A DNA stretch of 64,000 nucleotides from Mumia sp. Pv4-285. Lineage in GTDB: Bacteria > Actinomycetota > Actinomycetes > Propionibacteriales > Nocardioidaceae. This document shows, one piece after another, positions 40,813 to 48,668 of the stretch (within the stretch, counting starts at the first letter, position 1; each line of letters starts with the position of its first letter). The notes beneath the pieces are model-generated. The model did no database searches, was not told the origin of the DNA, and saw only the letters and a program-made list of their open reading frames with translations. The stretch spans positions 3,720,001 through 3,784,000 of the forward strand of contig NZ_CP162023.1 of NCBI RefSeq assembly GCF_041320275.1, given 5' to 3'. Made by a program: the position numbers and the translations under genes.

Positions 40813-43800
40813 TGCTCGTCGGCCTCCGGGAGGGCGAGCGCCAGCGCGTCCTCGCGCGACAGCGCTGCGCCTGCGGCGAACAGGGTGTCGAACCGCTCCT
40901 GCCCGAGCGACTCGACCAGCGCACCGGTGAGCGTGACAGCATCGCGGTTGCCGAGGTCGTCGGTCCCTCGGATCTGCCGAGCGGCTCCGAGGCGCTGCGC
41001 GGCGAGCTCGGGGTCGCCCTCCTGCGCGGTGACCGAGGCGAGCGCCGTCGCGACCATCGCCGCGATGGGCATGTCCCGCGAGCGCCGGGCGTCGGCGGCG
41101 CCGCGCTGGAGGTACGCGCGAGCAGCCGGAGCGTCGTACGGGAGGGTCGCCAGCGCCGAAGCGCTCAGCGCGATCGCCCGGAACTGCGGTGCTCGGAAGG
41201 CTGATCCGCCGCGGTCGATCTCCGCGACCAGCTCGGTCGCCAGACGCCGGGCGGTCTCGCCGTCTTCCAGCCAACGCTCGAGCTCGATCGCGGTGACGCG
41301 AGCGTACGCGTCGTTCTCGCGGTGCCCCGACGCCCGTGCCTCCTCGACGACGTCAGTGAGATCGCGCCGCAGAGTCGCGACGTCGGCGCCGGTGTGCTCG
41401 AGGTCGACGACGGCGAGCCAGACGAGCCGGGTCCGGAGCTGGACGGCGTCGCGGTCGGCGCCGAGCTCGGTCAGGAGGCTGATCGCGGAGCGCAGGTGGC
41501 TGCGGGCGTCGTCGAACTCGCCCGCGCGTTCGTACGCCGCGGCGAGGGTCGACTCCCCCATCGCCAGTCCCCACCGGTCCCCGACCTCGCGGAACCCCTC
41601 AAGAGCGTCAGCGAGGTCGTCGTACGACCCGCGCGTCGCGGCACCGGCGTTGTCCTGCCACGCGAGCCGAACGAAGCGGACGGCCGACCGCACCCACGGA
41701 TCGGGGTGCTCCAGCCCTGCCGACAGGTCGATCACGCTCACGTCGGCGCGACCCACGTCGTCACCGAAGGTCGAGAAGAGGTCGGCCGCCACCAGGATCA
41801 CCGTGACGGTCGGAGCCTCGCGGTCGAGCCCGGGATCCGCTCGGAGCATCGTGATGCGTTCCACCAGGGCGTCTCGGCCGGCCTGGCTGTCGGAGTCGTC
41901 GATCTGGGCGATGAACCGCATCGCCACGCAGACCAGCTCGGGGGTCGGCGGGAGCTGGACGTCCATCGCGAGGACACGGGTCGAGAGATCGGCGATCTCG
42001 TCGTGCTGGCCGCGGAGCGAGAAGTACCAGGCGAGGTCGGCGGTGATCCAGGCGGCCGAGGCTCCGTCGCCGACGTCGATCGCGTACGACATCGCCGCGA
42101 GGAGGTTGCCGCGCTCGTCGTCGAGAACGGCGAGTGCCTCGAGCTGCTCCCGGCGCCGCAGCCGAGGCTCGAGCTCGTGGGCGAGGCTGCGGAAGTAGGC
42201 AAGGTGGGCGCGGCGTACGGCGTCGGCCTCGCCCCGCTCCACGAGCCGGTCGGCGCCGTACTCGCGCAGCGTCTCCAGCATCCGGAACCGCGGCTCACCC
42301 AGGTTGTCGGCAGCGGGGGCGAGCAGCGACTTGTCCGCCAGCGCCGTGAGGAGGTCGAGCGCACCGGGCTCGTCGATCCCGGCGATGGCCGCCGCCGCCG
42401 GGACGGAGATGCCTGCCGGGAACACGGCGATCCGCTCGGCGAGCTCCCGCTCGTCGTCGGCGAGGAGGTCCCAGCTCCACTCGACGACGGCGCGCAGGGT
42501 GCGATGACGCGGCAACGCCGTACGGCTGCCGCCGGTGAGGAGCCGGAACCGGTCGCCGAGGCGGGCTGCGACCTGGGCCGCGGTCAGCGTGCGGAGCCGG
42601 GCAGCGGCCAGCTCGAGCGCGAGCGGCTGACCGTCGAGGCGACGACAGATCTCCAGGACCGCCGGCAGGGACGCGTCGTCGAGGACGAACGACGGCGCTG
42701 CAGCCCGCGCGCGCTGCACGAAGAGGTCGACCGCGCTGTGCTCGAGCGCCTCCAGCGGCTTCGTCCCGTCCGCGGGCACGTCGAGCGGGGCGACCGGCAG
42801 CACCACCTCGCCGACGAGATCGAGCGGCTCGCGGCTCGTCGCGACGACCCGGAGGTCCGGCAGCGCGTGCAGCAGGTCCTCCGTGACTGCGGCGACGTCG
42901 GCGACGACGTGCTCGCAGTTGTCGGCCACCAGCAGCACGCTGCGGCCGGCCAGTGCCTCGACCACGCGCGTCCGGTCGTCCACCCTCCGCTCGGCCGACC
43001 GGTCGAGGACCACGACCTCGCGGAGGTCGAGCGCACCGACGACCGCGTCGAGGATGTCGGCCGGATCGGTGACGGCGGCGAGCTCGATCATCCACACGCC
43101 GTCGGGGTACGAGGCGGCGACCCGCGACGCCGTCTCGACCGCGAGCCGGGTCTTCCCCGCACCCCCTGGTCCGACGAGGGTGACGAGCCGGTTCGAGGTC
43201 ACGAGCGCACTCAGCTCCGCGACGGCCCTGTCCCGCCCGACGAAGCTGGTGAGCGCCGTCCGGAGGTTGCTGCGTGAACGCGCGGCCTGCTTCACCGCGG
43301 GCGTCCGGGCTGGGACCTCGCCGACCAGGATGGCCTGCTGCAGCTGCTGTGCAGCGGGAGACGGGTCGAGACCGAGGTCGTCGGCGAGCCGGACGCGCAT
43401 CCGCTCGTAAGCCGCCAGCGCGTCAGGGGTCCGACCGGTCACCGCGAGCGCACGGATGAGCGCGGTCCACAGCCGTTCGCGGTACGGGTGCGCGTCGACG
43501 AGGCCGCTCAGCTCCGCGACGACGGTCGCGGGGTCGTACGTGCCGGACTCCAGCTCACCGGCGTACGTCTCCTCGAGCGTCGCCAGACGGCGCTCCTCGA
43601 GGGCGGTCGCGGCTGGACCCACGAACGGTGCGTCGTCGAGGCCCTCGAGCGCGTGCCCGCCCCACAGCGCCAGCGCGTCGGCGCTCCGCCCGTCGCGCAT
43701 CAGGGTGGTGAAGCGGTGGGCATCGACGTCGTCGGGATCCAGGGCGAGCCGGTAGCCGTTGGCGTGGGAGACGACGACGCCGTCGGGCAGCCGCGCTCGG

Positions 43801-44015
43801 GTCCTCGAGACGATCGACTGCAGCGCGTTGTGCGCGTTGCGGGGCGGATCGTCACCCCACAGGTCGTCGACGAGGGTGTCGGCGGCGACGGCGTGCGGGA
43901 CCGCGAGCGCGAGCCGGGCTACGAGCGCCCGGTTGCGAGGGCCGCCGAGATCGACCGGCTCCCCGCCGACGTACGCGGTGACCGGGCCGAGGAGGTGAAC
44001 CTGCACGCGTCCCAT
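40809..44015 (-). CDS. SARP-type regulator with BTAD, NB-ARC and TPR domains (AfsR-like)
   Basis: Large regulator of 1,068 residues. An OmpR-type winged helix is at the N terminus (HLLGPVTAYVGGEPVDLGG, GDDPPRNAHNALQSIVSRTR). A bacterial transcriptional activation domain follows (about 95-240, ending LDPSPAAQQLQQAIL). A STAND/NB-ARC ATPase comes next, with P-loop LVGPGGAGKTRLAVE (about 283), VLLVADNCEHV (Walker B) and GQPLALELAAARL. The remainder is TPR-like helices (from about 600). It resembles AfsR-class activators of secondary metabolism, but no biosynthetic cluster is visible. It follows zwf on the same strand by 27 bases. Confidence 0.9.
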   Translation of the reverse strand: MGRVQVHLLGPVTAYVGGEPVDLGGPRNRALVARLALAVPHAVAADTLVDDLWGDDPPRNAHNALQSIVSRTRARLPDGVVVSHANGYRLALDPDDVDAHRFTTLMRDGRSADALALWGGHALEGLDDAPFVGPAATALEERRLATLEETYAGELESGTYDPATVVAELSGLVDAHPYRERLWTALIRALAVTGRTPDALAAYERMRVRLADDLGLDPSPAAQQLQQAILVGEVPARTPAVKQAARSRSNLRTALTSFVGRDRAVAELSALVTSNRLVTLVGPGGAGKTRLAVETASRVAASYPDGVWMIELAAVTDPADILDAVVGALDLREVVVLDRSAERRVDDRTRVVEALAGRSVLLVADNCEHVVADVAAVTEDLLHALPDLRVVATSREPLDLVGEVVLPVAPLDVPADGTKPLEALEHSAVDLFVQRARAAAPSFVLDDASLPAVLEICRRLDGQPLALELAAARLRTLTAAQVAARLGDRFRLLTGGSRTALPRHRTLRAVVEWSWDLLADDERELAERIAVFPAGISVPAAAAIAGIDEPGALDLLTALADKSLLAPAADNLGEPRFRMLETLREYGADRLVERGEADAVRRAHLAYFRSLAHELEPRLRRREQLEALAVLDDERGNLLAAMSYAIDVGDGASAAWITADLAWYFSLRGQHDEIADLSTRVLAMDVQLPPTPELVCVAMRFIAQIDDSDSQAGRDALVERITMLRADPGLDREAPTVTVILVAADLFSTFGDDVGRADVSVIDLSAGLEHPDPWVRSAVRFVRLAWQDNAGAATRGSYDDLADALEGFREVGDRWGLAMGESTLAAAYERAGEFDDARSHLRSAISLLTELGADRDAVQLRTRLVWLAVVDLEHTGADVATLRRDLTDVVEEARASGHRENDAYARVTAIELERWLEDGETARRLATELVAEIDRGGSAFRAPQFRAIALSASALATLPYDAPAARAYLQRGAADARRSRDMPIAAMVATALASVTAQEGDPELAAQRLGAARQIRGTDDLGNRDAVTLTGALVESLGQERFDTLFAAGAALSREDALALALPEADEH

Positions 44016-44042
44016 CCTGGCATCCGCAGGATCAGGACCGGG

Positions 44043-45476
44043 CTACTCCTTCTTCTTCTCGCGCCAGGGACGCTCGAACGGCAGCCGCCACGCGTGCGGC
44101 GCGATCAGCTGGTGGATCGCGTTCGGGCCCCACGACCCCACCGGGTAGACCCGCACCGGCGGCGGGTGGTCGATCAACTGCTGCGAGATGCTCCACAGCT
44201 GCTCGATGCCCTCGGCCGTGGTGAAGAGGGTGTGGTCGCCGCGCATCGCGTCGTAGATCAGCCGCTCGTACGCCTCGAGAGCCGCGTAGCCGTTGGTCTC
44301 GTTGAACGCGAACTGCATCGACAGCTTGTCCATCCGCATCCCGTGCCCGGGGCGCTTGCCGTAGAACGACAGCGACAGCCGCGCATGGTCGGCGAGGTCG
44401 AAGGTCAGGTGGTCCGGTCCTTGCGCTCCGACACCGGAGCCCTCGGGGAACATGCTCTTCGGCGGCTCACGGAAGGCGATCGAGATGATCCGGGCGCCCT
44501 CGGCGAGCTGCTTGCCGGTCCGCAGGTAGAACGGGACGCCGGCCCACCGCCAGTTGTCGACGTAGCAGCGCAACGCCACGAAGGTCTCGGTGTCGGACTC
44601 GTCGGAGACGTCGGGCTCCTCGCGGTAGCCGGAGTACTGGCCGCGGACGACGTCGCTGGGCTCGATCGGCAGCATCGAGCGGAAGACCTTCGTCTTCTCC
44701 TCGGTGATCGCGTACGGCGCCAGCGCGGTCGGCGGCTCCATGGCGACGAAGCCGAGGACCTGGAACAGGTGGGTCACGACCATGTCGCGGTAGGCGCCGG
44801 TCTGCTCGTAGAACCCGATGCGTCCACCGAGGCCGAGCGTCTCGGGGACGTCGATCTGGACGTGGTCGATGTGGTTGCGGTTCCAGATCGGCTCGAAGAG
44901 TCCGTTGGCGAACCGGAACGCGAGGATGTTCTGCGCCGCCTCCTTGCCGAGGAAGTGGTCGATCCGGAAGATCTGCTCCTCGCGGAACACCTCGTGCAGC
45001 GCGGCGTTGAGCCGGCGGGCTGATGCGAGGTCGGTGCCGAACGGCTTTTCCATGATGATCCGCGAGCGCTCGGCGAGGCCCGCCTCGTCGATCTCGTGGA
45101 CGACCGCGAGCGCGGCGTTCGGCGGGACGCTGAGGTAGTGCAGGACCTGGGGCTCGCCACCGAGCTCGGACTCGGCACGGTGCACGACCGACGCGAGGCC
45201 CTCGGGGCCTGCCTCACCACCAGGCGCCCAGCGGAGCATCTCCGCGAAACCCGCCCACTCCTCGTCGGTGGGCGCCGGGGTGCTGAACTCCGCGATCGCG
45301 TCGCGGGCGAGCGTACGGAACTTGTCGAGGTCCATCTCGTCGAGCGACGTGCCGACGATGCGGGCGCTCGGAATCAATCCCGCCTGCCATAGGTGCAGGA
45401 GGCCGGGCAGGAGCTTGCGGCGAGCGAGGTCTCCGGTCGCACCGAAGAGCACGAACACGTACGGCTTCGACTCCAT
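44043..45476 (-). CDS. zwf: Glucose-6-phosphate 1-dehydrogenase
   Basis: Oxidises glucose 6-phosphate to 6-phosphogluconolactone with NAD(P)+, 477 residues. The cofactor loop FGATGDLARRKLLPGLLHL is at the N terminus, the substrate motif RIDHFLGKEAAQNILAFRFA at about residue 171, and EKPFGTDLASARRLN before it. No opcA, tal, tkt or pgl is adjacent, so this may be a second zwf outside the main pentose-phosphate operon. It lies between a GNAT gene (27 bases upstream) and the SARP gene (27 bases downstream). Confidence 0.95.
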   Translation of the reverse strand: MESKPYVFVLFGATGDLARRKLLPGLLHLWQAGLIPSARIVGTSLDEMDLDKFRTLARDAIAEFSTPAPTDEEWAGFAEMLRWAPGGEAGPEGLASVVHRAESELGGEPQVLHYLSVPPNAALAVVHEIDEAGLAERSRIIMEKPFGTDLASARRLNAALHEVFREEQIFRIDHFLGKEAAQNILAFRFANGLFEPIWNRNHIDHVQIDVPETLGLGGRIGFYEQTGAYRDMVVTHLFQVLGFVAMEPPTALAPYAITEEKTKVFRSMLPIEPSDVVRGQYSGYREEPDVSDESDTETFVALRCYVDNWRWAGVPFYLRTGKQLAEGARIISIAFREPPKSMFPEGSGVGAQGPDHLTFDLADHARLSLSFYGKRPGHGMRMDKLSMQFAFNETNGYAALEAYERLIYDAMRGDHTLFTTAEGIEQLWSISQQLIDHPPPVRVYPVGSWGPNAIHQLIAPHAWRLPFERPWREKKKE

Positions 45477-45503
45477 GCCCTCAGGGTAGTGCGGGAAAGG
45501 CGG

Positions 45504-46079
45504 TCACGGCTGACGGAGCGGCTGCCGCGCCTGCCACTCGGCCCGCGTGATCGCGTACTCCACGTCGCCGTGCTCGTCACCGTCGATCCGTACCGGCCAG
45601 TCGGCGTGGAAGGTCCGGACGAGCCGCATCCCGGCCTTCTCCATGACCCGGCGCGAGGCGACGTTGACGACCATCGTCTCCGCGTGGACGCGCTCGACGT
45701 CGTGGGCGCTGAAGCCGTTGTCGATCAGCGCGCGCGACACCTCGGTCGCGTACCCCTGGCCCCACGCCGCCTCGTGCAGGCGATAGCCGAGCTCCGGGTC
45801 CCGGGGGTCGCCGTCCTCGCCCGGCCGGTAGTGGAACCAGCCGAGGAACCGGCCGCCCTCGCGCTCCTCGGCCGCCCAGAACCCGTACGCCGGGTGGCGG
45901 GCGTACCAGCGCAGGAATGCGGGAATCACGTCGTCGACGATCTCCTCGCGCGCGACCGGCAGTCCTCCGTTGATGTAACGCATCACAGCGGGGTCGTTGT
46001 CGAGCGCGTGCAGCAGGTCGGCGTCGTCGGTGGTGAACCGGCGGAGCCGGACCCGTGGCGTGGTCAGGAACACGGTCAC
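45504..46079 (-). CDS. GNAT acetyltransferase, RimJ/RimL type
   Basis: N-acetyltransferase of 191 residues. RVRLRRFTTDDADLLHAL begins the fold; GYRLHEAAWGQGYATEVSRA is the acetyl-CoA-binding motif A and NVASRRVMEKAGM the motif-B helix. The acceptor is unknown; RimJ/L-type enzymes act on protein N termini or amines. Start GTG 46079 is preferred; GTG 46073 is also possible. Probably co-transcribed with zwf. Confidence 0.85.
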   Translation of the reverse strand: MTVFLTTPRVRLRRFTTDDADLLHALDNDPAVMRYINGGLPVAREEIVDDVIPAFLRWYARHPAYGFWAAEEREGGRFLGWFHYRPGEDGDPRDPELGYRLHEAAWGQGYATEVSRALIDNGFSAHDVERVHAETMVVNVASRRVMEKAGMRLVRTFHADWPVRIDGDEHGDVEYAITRAEWQARQPLRQP

Positions 46080-46158
46080 GGACCGAGTCTGGCAGGCCCT
46101 CGGCGTCACGTCCTCCGGGGCACGTGACCTGCCTCACAGCGGCCTCGGCTTGCGACTG

Positions 46159-46178
46159 AACCTACGGTTGCGTAGGTT
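46159..46178. promoter_or_regulatory. 8-4-8 dyad operator of the desaturase operon
   Basis: Perfect inverted repeat AACCTACG-GTTG-CGTAGGTT, 40 bases before the ferredoxin reductase start and overlapping a TAGGTT that could be the -10 element. The CCTACG/CGTAGG form is typical of TetR-family fatty-acid regulators, which would repress by blocking RNA polymerase. No TetR gene is in the vicinity. Confidence 0.65.
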
Positions 46179-46218
46179 AGGCGGTGCACGGACGTTCACT
46201 GAATCCCTCGGAGGCCCC

Positions 46219-47310
46219 ATGGGTATCGTCCGCAAGGCCCTCGCCTCGCGCCCGATCGCCGCACTGACCTCGCCGCACACCATCGACCACTACCTCGACC
46301 AGATCCACCCGATGCTCGCCGTGCAGCACGTACGCGCCCGGGTCGTCGACGTGGTCCACGAGACGGGTGTCGCGAGCACGGTCGTTCTCCGACCCAACGG
46401 CGCCTGGACCGGCTTCAAGCCCGGCCAGCACGTCGAGTTCGGCGTCGAGGTCGACGGCAAGCGTCGCGTCCGCGTCTTCTCGGTGTCGAGCTCGGCGCGC
46501 CGCAAGGACGGGCTCTTCAGCGTCTCGGTGAAGGCGCACCCCGACGGCTACGTCTCGCAGTACCTCCACAACGCGCTCGCCCCGCGCACCCTGATCCACC
46601 TCTCGCCGGCCGACGGCGACTTCGTCCTGCCGGACGTCATCCCGGACGACCTGCTCCTGCTCTCCGGCGGCAGCGGCATCACGCCGGTCATGTCGATGCT
46701 GCGCACCCTGCGCGACACCGGCCACAGCGGCCGCGTCACCTTCCTGCACTACGCCCGCAGCCGCGAGGACGAGATGTTCTCCGAGGAGCTCGACGAGCTG
46801 GCGGCGTCGCTCGACTTCGTCAGGCTGGTGCGGGTCTACACCCGCGAGCCCGAGGCCGGCGCCGAGCTGACCGGGCGGTTCGACCTCGTCCACCTGAAGC
46901 ACCTCGAGGTGGACCCCACCAGCACCCTCTCGTACGTCTGCGGACCCGCGGGCCTCATCGCCTCGGTGCGCGACACGTACGACGAGCTCGGCGCAGCAGA
47001 GCAGCTGCGCATGGAGTACTTCAAGGTTCCGACCGTCGACCTCGACGCCGAGGACGCGACCGGCACCCTGACCTTCGACGACAGCGGTATCGAGACCGAC
47101 AACTCGGGCAGCACGATCCTCGAGCAGGCCGAGGCCGCCGGCCTCACGCCGGAGTTCGGCTGCCGCATGGGCGTCTGCAACACCTGCGCCCTCAAGAAGA
47201 ACCACGGCGCCGTGCGCCACGTCATCACCGGCGAGGTCTCCGCCAGCACCGACGAGACCGTCAAGATCTGCGTCCATGTCCCCGTCGGCGACGTCAACGT
47301 CGCCCTCTGA
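46219..47310 (+). CDS. Ferredoxin reductase-like flavoprotein with C-terminal 2Fe-2S domain
   Basis: Electron donor for the adjacent desaturase, 363 residues. The FAD domain contains FKPGQHVEFGV and RRVRVFSVSSSAR (RxYS-type). The NAD(P)H domain has LLLLSGGSGITPVMSMLRTL and CGPAGLIASV. A plant-type ferredoxin domain at the C terminus has the cluster motif FGCRMGVCNTCALKK plus a later Cys (VKICVHVP). The order matches Rv3230c of Mycobacterium, the partner of DesA3. Start ATG 46219, with CGGAGG upstream. The desaturase starts 10 bases after the stop. Confidence 0.93.
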   Translation: MGIVRKALASRPIAALTSPHTIDHYLDQIHPMLAVQHVRARVVDVVHETGVASTVVLRPNGAWTGFKPGQHVEFGVEVDGKRRVRVFSVSSSARRKDGLFSVSVKAHPDGYVSQYLHNALAPRTLIHLSPADGDFVLPDVIPDDLLLLSGGSGITPVMSMLRTLRDTGHSGRVTFLHYARSREDEMFSEELDELAASLDFVRLVRVYTREPEAGAELTGRFDLVHLKHLEVDPTSTLSYVCGPAGLIASVRDTYDELGAAEQLRMEYFKVPTVDLDAEDATGTLTFDDSGIETDNSGSTILEQAEAAGLTPEFGCRMGVCNTCALKKNHGAVRHVITGEVSASTDETVKICVHVPVGDVNVAL

Positions 47311-47320
47311 GAGGAACGCC

Positions 47321-48604
47321 ATGTCCCACCTCCGCAAGCGGAACGCCCCGATCGAGCCGCTGAGCGCCAGCAACCACAACAAGGCGCCGGCTCCCCTGGT
47401 CGGCGAGGACACCACCAAGCGCGCGACCATCGGCCTCGACGTCATGACGTACGAGCAGCTCGAGGAGTTCGGCCACGAGCTCGACGCGGTGCGCCAGCGG
47501 GTCCTCGACGACCTCGGCCAGGCCGACGCCGACTACATCCGCCGCGTCATCAAGGTCCAGCGCGTCTTCGACGTGCTCGGCCGCGTCGGCATCTTCTTCC
47601 CGTTCTTCCTCCCGGTCTTCATCGCCGGCATCGTCTGCCTCGCGGTCGCCAAGATCCTCGAGAACATGGAGATCGGCCACAACGTGATGCACGGCCAGTA
47701 CGACTGGATGAACGACCCGGTCGTCGACGGCAAGAAGTACGAGTGGGACAACGTCGCGCCGGCGCAGGACTGGAAGCACGGCCACAACTACATCCACCAC
47801 ACGTACACGAACATCCACGGCATGGACCGCGACATCGGCTACAACATGTTCCGGATCGACGAGGCGCAGCCGTGGTACCCGAGCCACCGCGTCAACCTGC
47901 CGCTGGCGTTCCTGCTGATGCTGTTCTTCGAGTGGGGCGTGATGTACCACGGCATCGAGCTCGACGAGTACCTCGGCGGCCGGATGAGCAAGTCGGAGTT
48001 CCAGGCCCGCAAGAAGCGTGCCTGGCAGAAGGTCCGCCGCCAGGTCGTCAAGGACTACGTGGCGTTCCCGCTCCTCGCCGTCCCGCTGATCCCGTTCACG
48101 TCGTGGTGGGTGCCGCTCGCCGTCCTCGGCGCGAACTTCGTGGCCAACATCCTCCGCAACATCTGGACGTTCATCATCATCTTCTGCGGCCACTTCCCCG
48201 CCGAGGTCGAGACGTTCACCGAGGACGAGGCCCAGAACGAGACCCGCGGCCAGTGGTACCTCCGCCAGCTGCTCGGCTCCGCGAACATCAGCGGCTCGCG
48301 TCCCTTCCACGTGATGACCGGCAACCTGTCGTACCAGGTCGAGCACCACCTGTTCCCCGACATCCCGGCGCGCCGCTACCCCGAGGTCGCGAAGGACGTG
48401 CACCTGCTCGTCGAGAAGTACGGCCTGACGTACAACTCCGGGCGCCTGTCCAAGCAGATCGGCAGCGTGGTCCGTCAGCTCGCCGTGCTCGGCCGGAAGC
48501 CCTCCGACCCGTACAAGGTCGGCAACTCGCCCGAGTCGAAGGCGCTGCGCCGCGAGAAGCGCGAGGCCGAGAAGGCCGCACGCGAGGCGATGGCGAACGC
48601 CTGA
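47321..48604 (+). CDS. Acyl-CoA/fatty acid desaturase, DesA3-like
   Basis: Integral membrane di-iron desaturase (427 residues) that introduces a cis double bond in acyl chains, probably at delta-9. The three histidine boxes are present: GHNVMHG (HxxxH, about residue 123), HGHNYIHHTYT (HxxHH, about 153) and QVEHHLFP (about 340). Four hydrophobic spans lie between them. The basic tail (REKREAEKAAREAMANA) is helical. It shares an operon and the upstream dyad with the reductase. It probably adjusts membrane fluidity. Confidence 0.94.
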   Translation: MSHLRKRNAPIEPLSASNHNKAPAPLVGEDTTKRATIGLDVMTYEQLEEFGHELDAVRQRVLDDLGQADADYIRRVIKVQRVFDVLGRVGIFFPFFLPVFIAGIVCLAVAKILENMEIGHNVMHGQYDWMNDPVVDGKKYEWDNVAPAQDWKHGHNYIHHTYTNIHGMDRDIGYNMFRIDEAQPWYPSHRVNLPLAFLLMLFFEWGVMYHGIELDEYLGGRMSKSEFQARKKRAWQKVRRQVVKDYVAFPLLAVPLIPFTSWWVPLAVLGANFVANILRNIWTFIIIFCGHFPAEVETFTEDEAQNETRGQWYLRQLLGSANISGSRPFHVMTGNLSYQVEHHLFPDIPARRYPEVAKDVHLLVEKYGLTYNSGRLSKQIGSVVRQLAVLGRKPSDPYKVGNSPESKALRREKREAEKAAREAMANA

Positions 48605-48620
48605 CCGCTCCCCTGCACGC

Positions 48621-48668
48621 AAAGATGATGCGTTCCGACCACATGCTGGTCGGAACGCATCATCTTTT
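48621..48668. terminator. Bidirectional rho-independent terminator
   Basis: AAAGATGATGCGTTCCGACCA (48621-48641, first 20 quoted as AAAGATGATGCGTTCCGACC) pairs perfectly with 48647-48667 around loop CATGC, with TTTT on the right and AAA on the left. This is the best classical terminator in the window and serves both the desaturase and, from the other side, the copper ATPase whose stop codon lies in its right edge. Confidence 0.9.

Noticed and set aside
40809-44015. SARP gene as evidence for a secondary metabolite cluster
   Set aside because: No PKS, NRPS, terpene or RiPP genes in the window; only zwf and a GNAT are linked.
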